From: an uncultured Coriobacteriia bacterium | GTDB taxonomy: Bacteria; Actinomycetota; Coriobacteriia; Coriobacteriales; QAMH01 | Reading direction: 5' to 3' | DNA: 29,950 nucleotides | NCBI GenBank assembly: GCA_902478425.1 | Contig: CABSKV010000006.1 | Span: forward strand, 1-29,950 | Shown: one piece after another, positions 29,827-29,950 of the stretch | How the letters are laid out: every line of letters starts with the position of its first letter | Numbering within the stretch: position 1 is the first letter of the stretch | The notes under the pieces: generated by a model | Databases searched by the model: none | What the model was told of the DNA's origin: nothing | The model's input: the letters and a program-made list of their open reading frames with translations, nothing else | Translations under genes and position numbers: made by a program

Positions 29827-29950
29827 TGCATCATCCCCTTATCCAGTGGCACGACGAGGAAGCCGTCGCCGTGGGCGACTAGCTCGACGGGCACGTCGTA
29901 GACGTCCTCGATCGTCTCCTTGGTCATGACCTCGGGCCCGCCGCTCGCGC
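29823..29950 (-). CDS. C-terminal end of an ABC ATPase (FecE-like), runs off window
   Basis: Only the last 42 codons are present. They end in a segment beginning SGGPEVMTKETIEDVYDVPV and closing FLVVPLDKGMMQ. A segment of the form GxPxEVhTxExhxxVYxVxV is typical of the C-terminus of iron-siderophore/heme/cobalamin importer ATPases (FecE/BtuD/FhuC type). The stop overlaps the methyltransferase start (ATGA). Everything upstream is outside the window. Confidence 0.7.
   Translation of the reverse strand, partial: ASGGPEVMTKETIEDVYDVPVELVAHGDGFLVVPLDKGMMQ

Overview
The window is 29,950 bases of GC-rich, densely packed bacterial DNA. Intergenic gaps are short, many genes overlap by 4-11 bases, and GTG starts occur. 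The content points to an anaerobic, gut-type actinobacterium of the class Coriobacteriia (Eggerthellaceae or relatives). The indicators are a membrane-anchored LuxR regulator, split 2-hydroxyacyl-CoA dehydratase activase-type genes, a Tat-exported molybdopterin oxidoreductase with Fe-S and NrfD partners, and a DUF5692-like membrane protein. This placement is inference; there is no rRNA or other marker gene here. I saw no tRNA, rRNA, CRISPR array, transposase or phage gene.

Layout. 1-1044: the start of an ABC ATPase, divergent from a membrane LuxR regulator, with a palindrome between them. 1171-4486: an overlapping three-gene ion operon (CPA2 antiporter, 6-TM K+ channel, ClC protein). 4538-6204 (minus): an unknown small protein, a VWA protein and an HTH-type protein. 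6279-10818 (minus): COG3580-like, COG3581-like and BadF/HgdC-type activase genes plus an MFS exporter. 10962-13992 (plus): an alanine/glycine:cation symporter and a DUF5692-like membrane protein. 14142-19183 (minus): a Bce-type antimicrobial-peptide module (response regulator, intramembrane-sensing kinase, a 45-residue one-helix protein missed by length cut-offs, ATPase, permease). 19371-20708 (plus): a second, divergent ClC protein. 20854-28258 (plus): TetR regulator, radical SAM/SPASM protein, Tat-exported molybdoenzyme, four-cluster Fe-S subunit, NrfD anchor and a flavodoxin lipoprotein whose signal peptide is out of frame by one base. 28286-29236: CorA. 29233-29950 (minus): a methyltransferase and the end of a second ABC ATPase.

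The main unexplained structure is non-coding. (i) A family of intergenic hairpins recurs: a 29-nt motif three times and an identical 39-nt hairpin twice, linked by the 8-mer CTGACCTG (or its complement CAGGTCAG). Two of them lie immediately upstream of Shine-Dalgarno sites with little room for a promoter. (ii) A ~175-bp, nearly fully self-complementary element lies at 17251-17425. (iii) A shared CTTAC-N6-GTAAG box lies upstream of both transcription units of the Bce-type module and is a good candidate for its response-regulator binding site.

Functionally, the 20.8-28.3 kb block looks like a regulated extracytoplasmic respiratory reductase or oxidase of unknown substrate. The 14-19 kb block looks like a self-contained peptide-sensing and detoxification unit.
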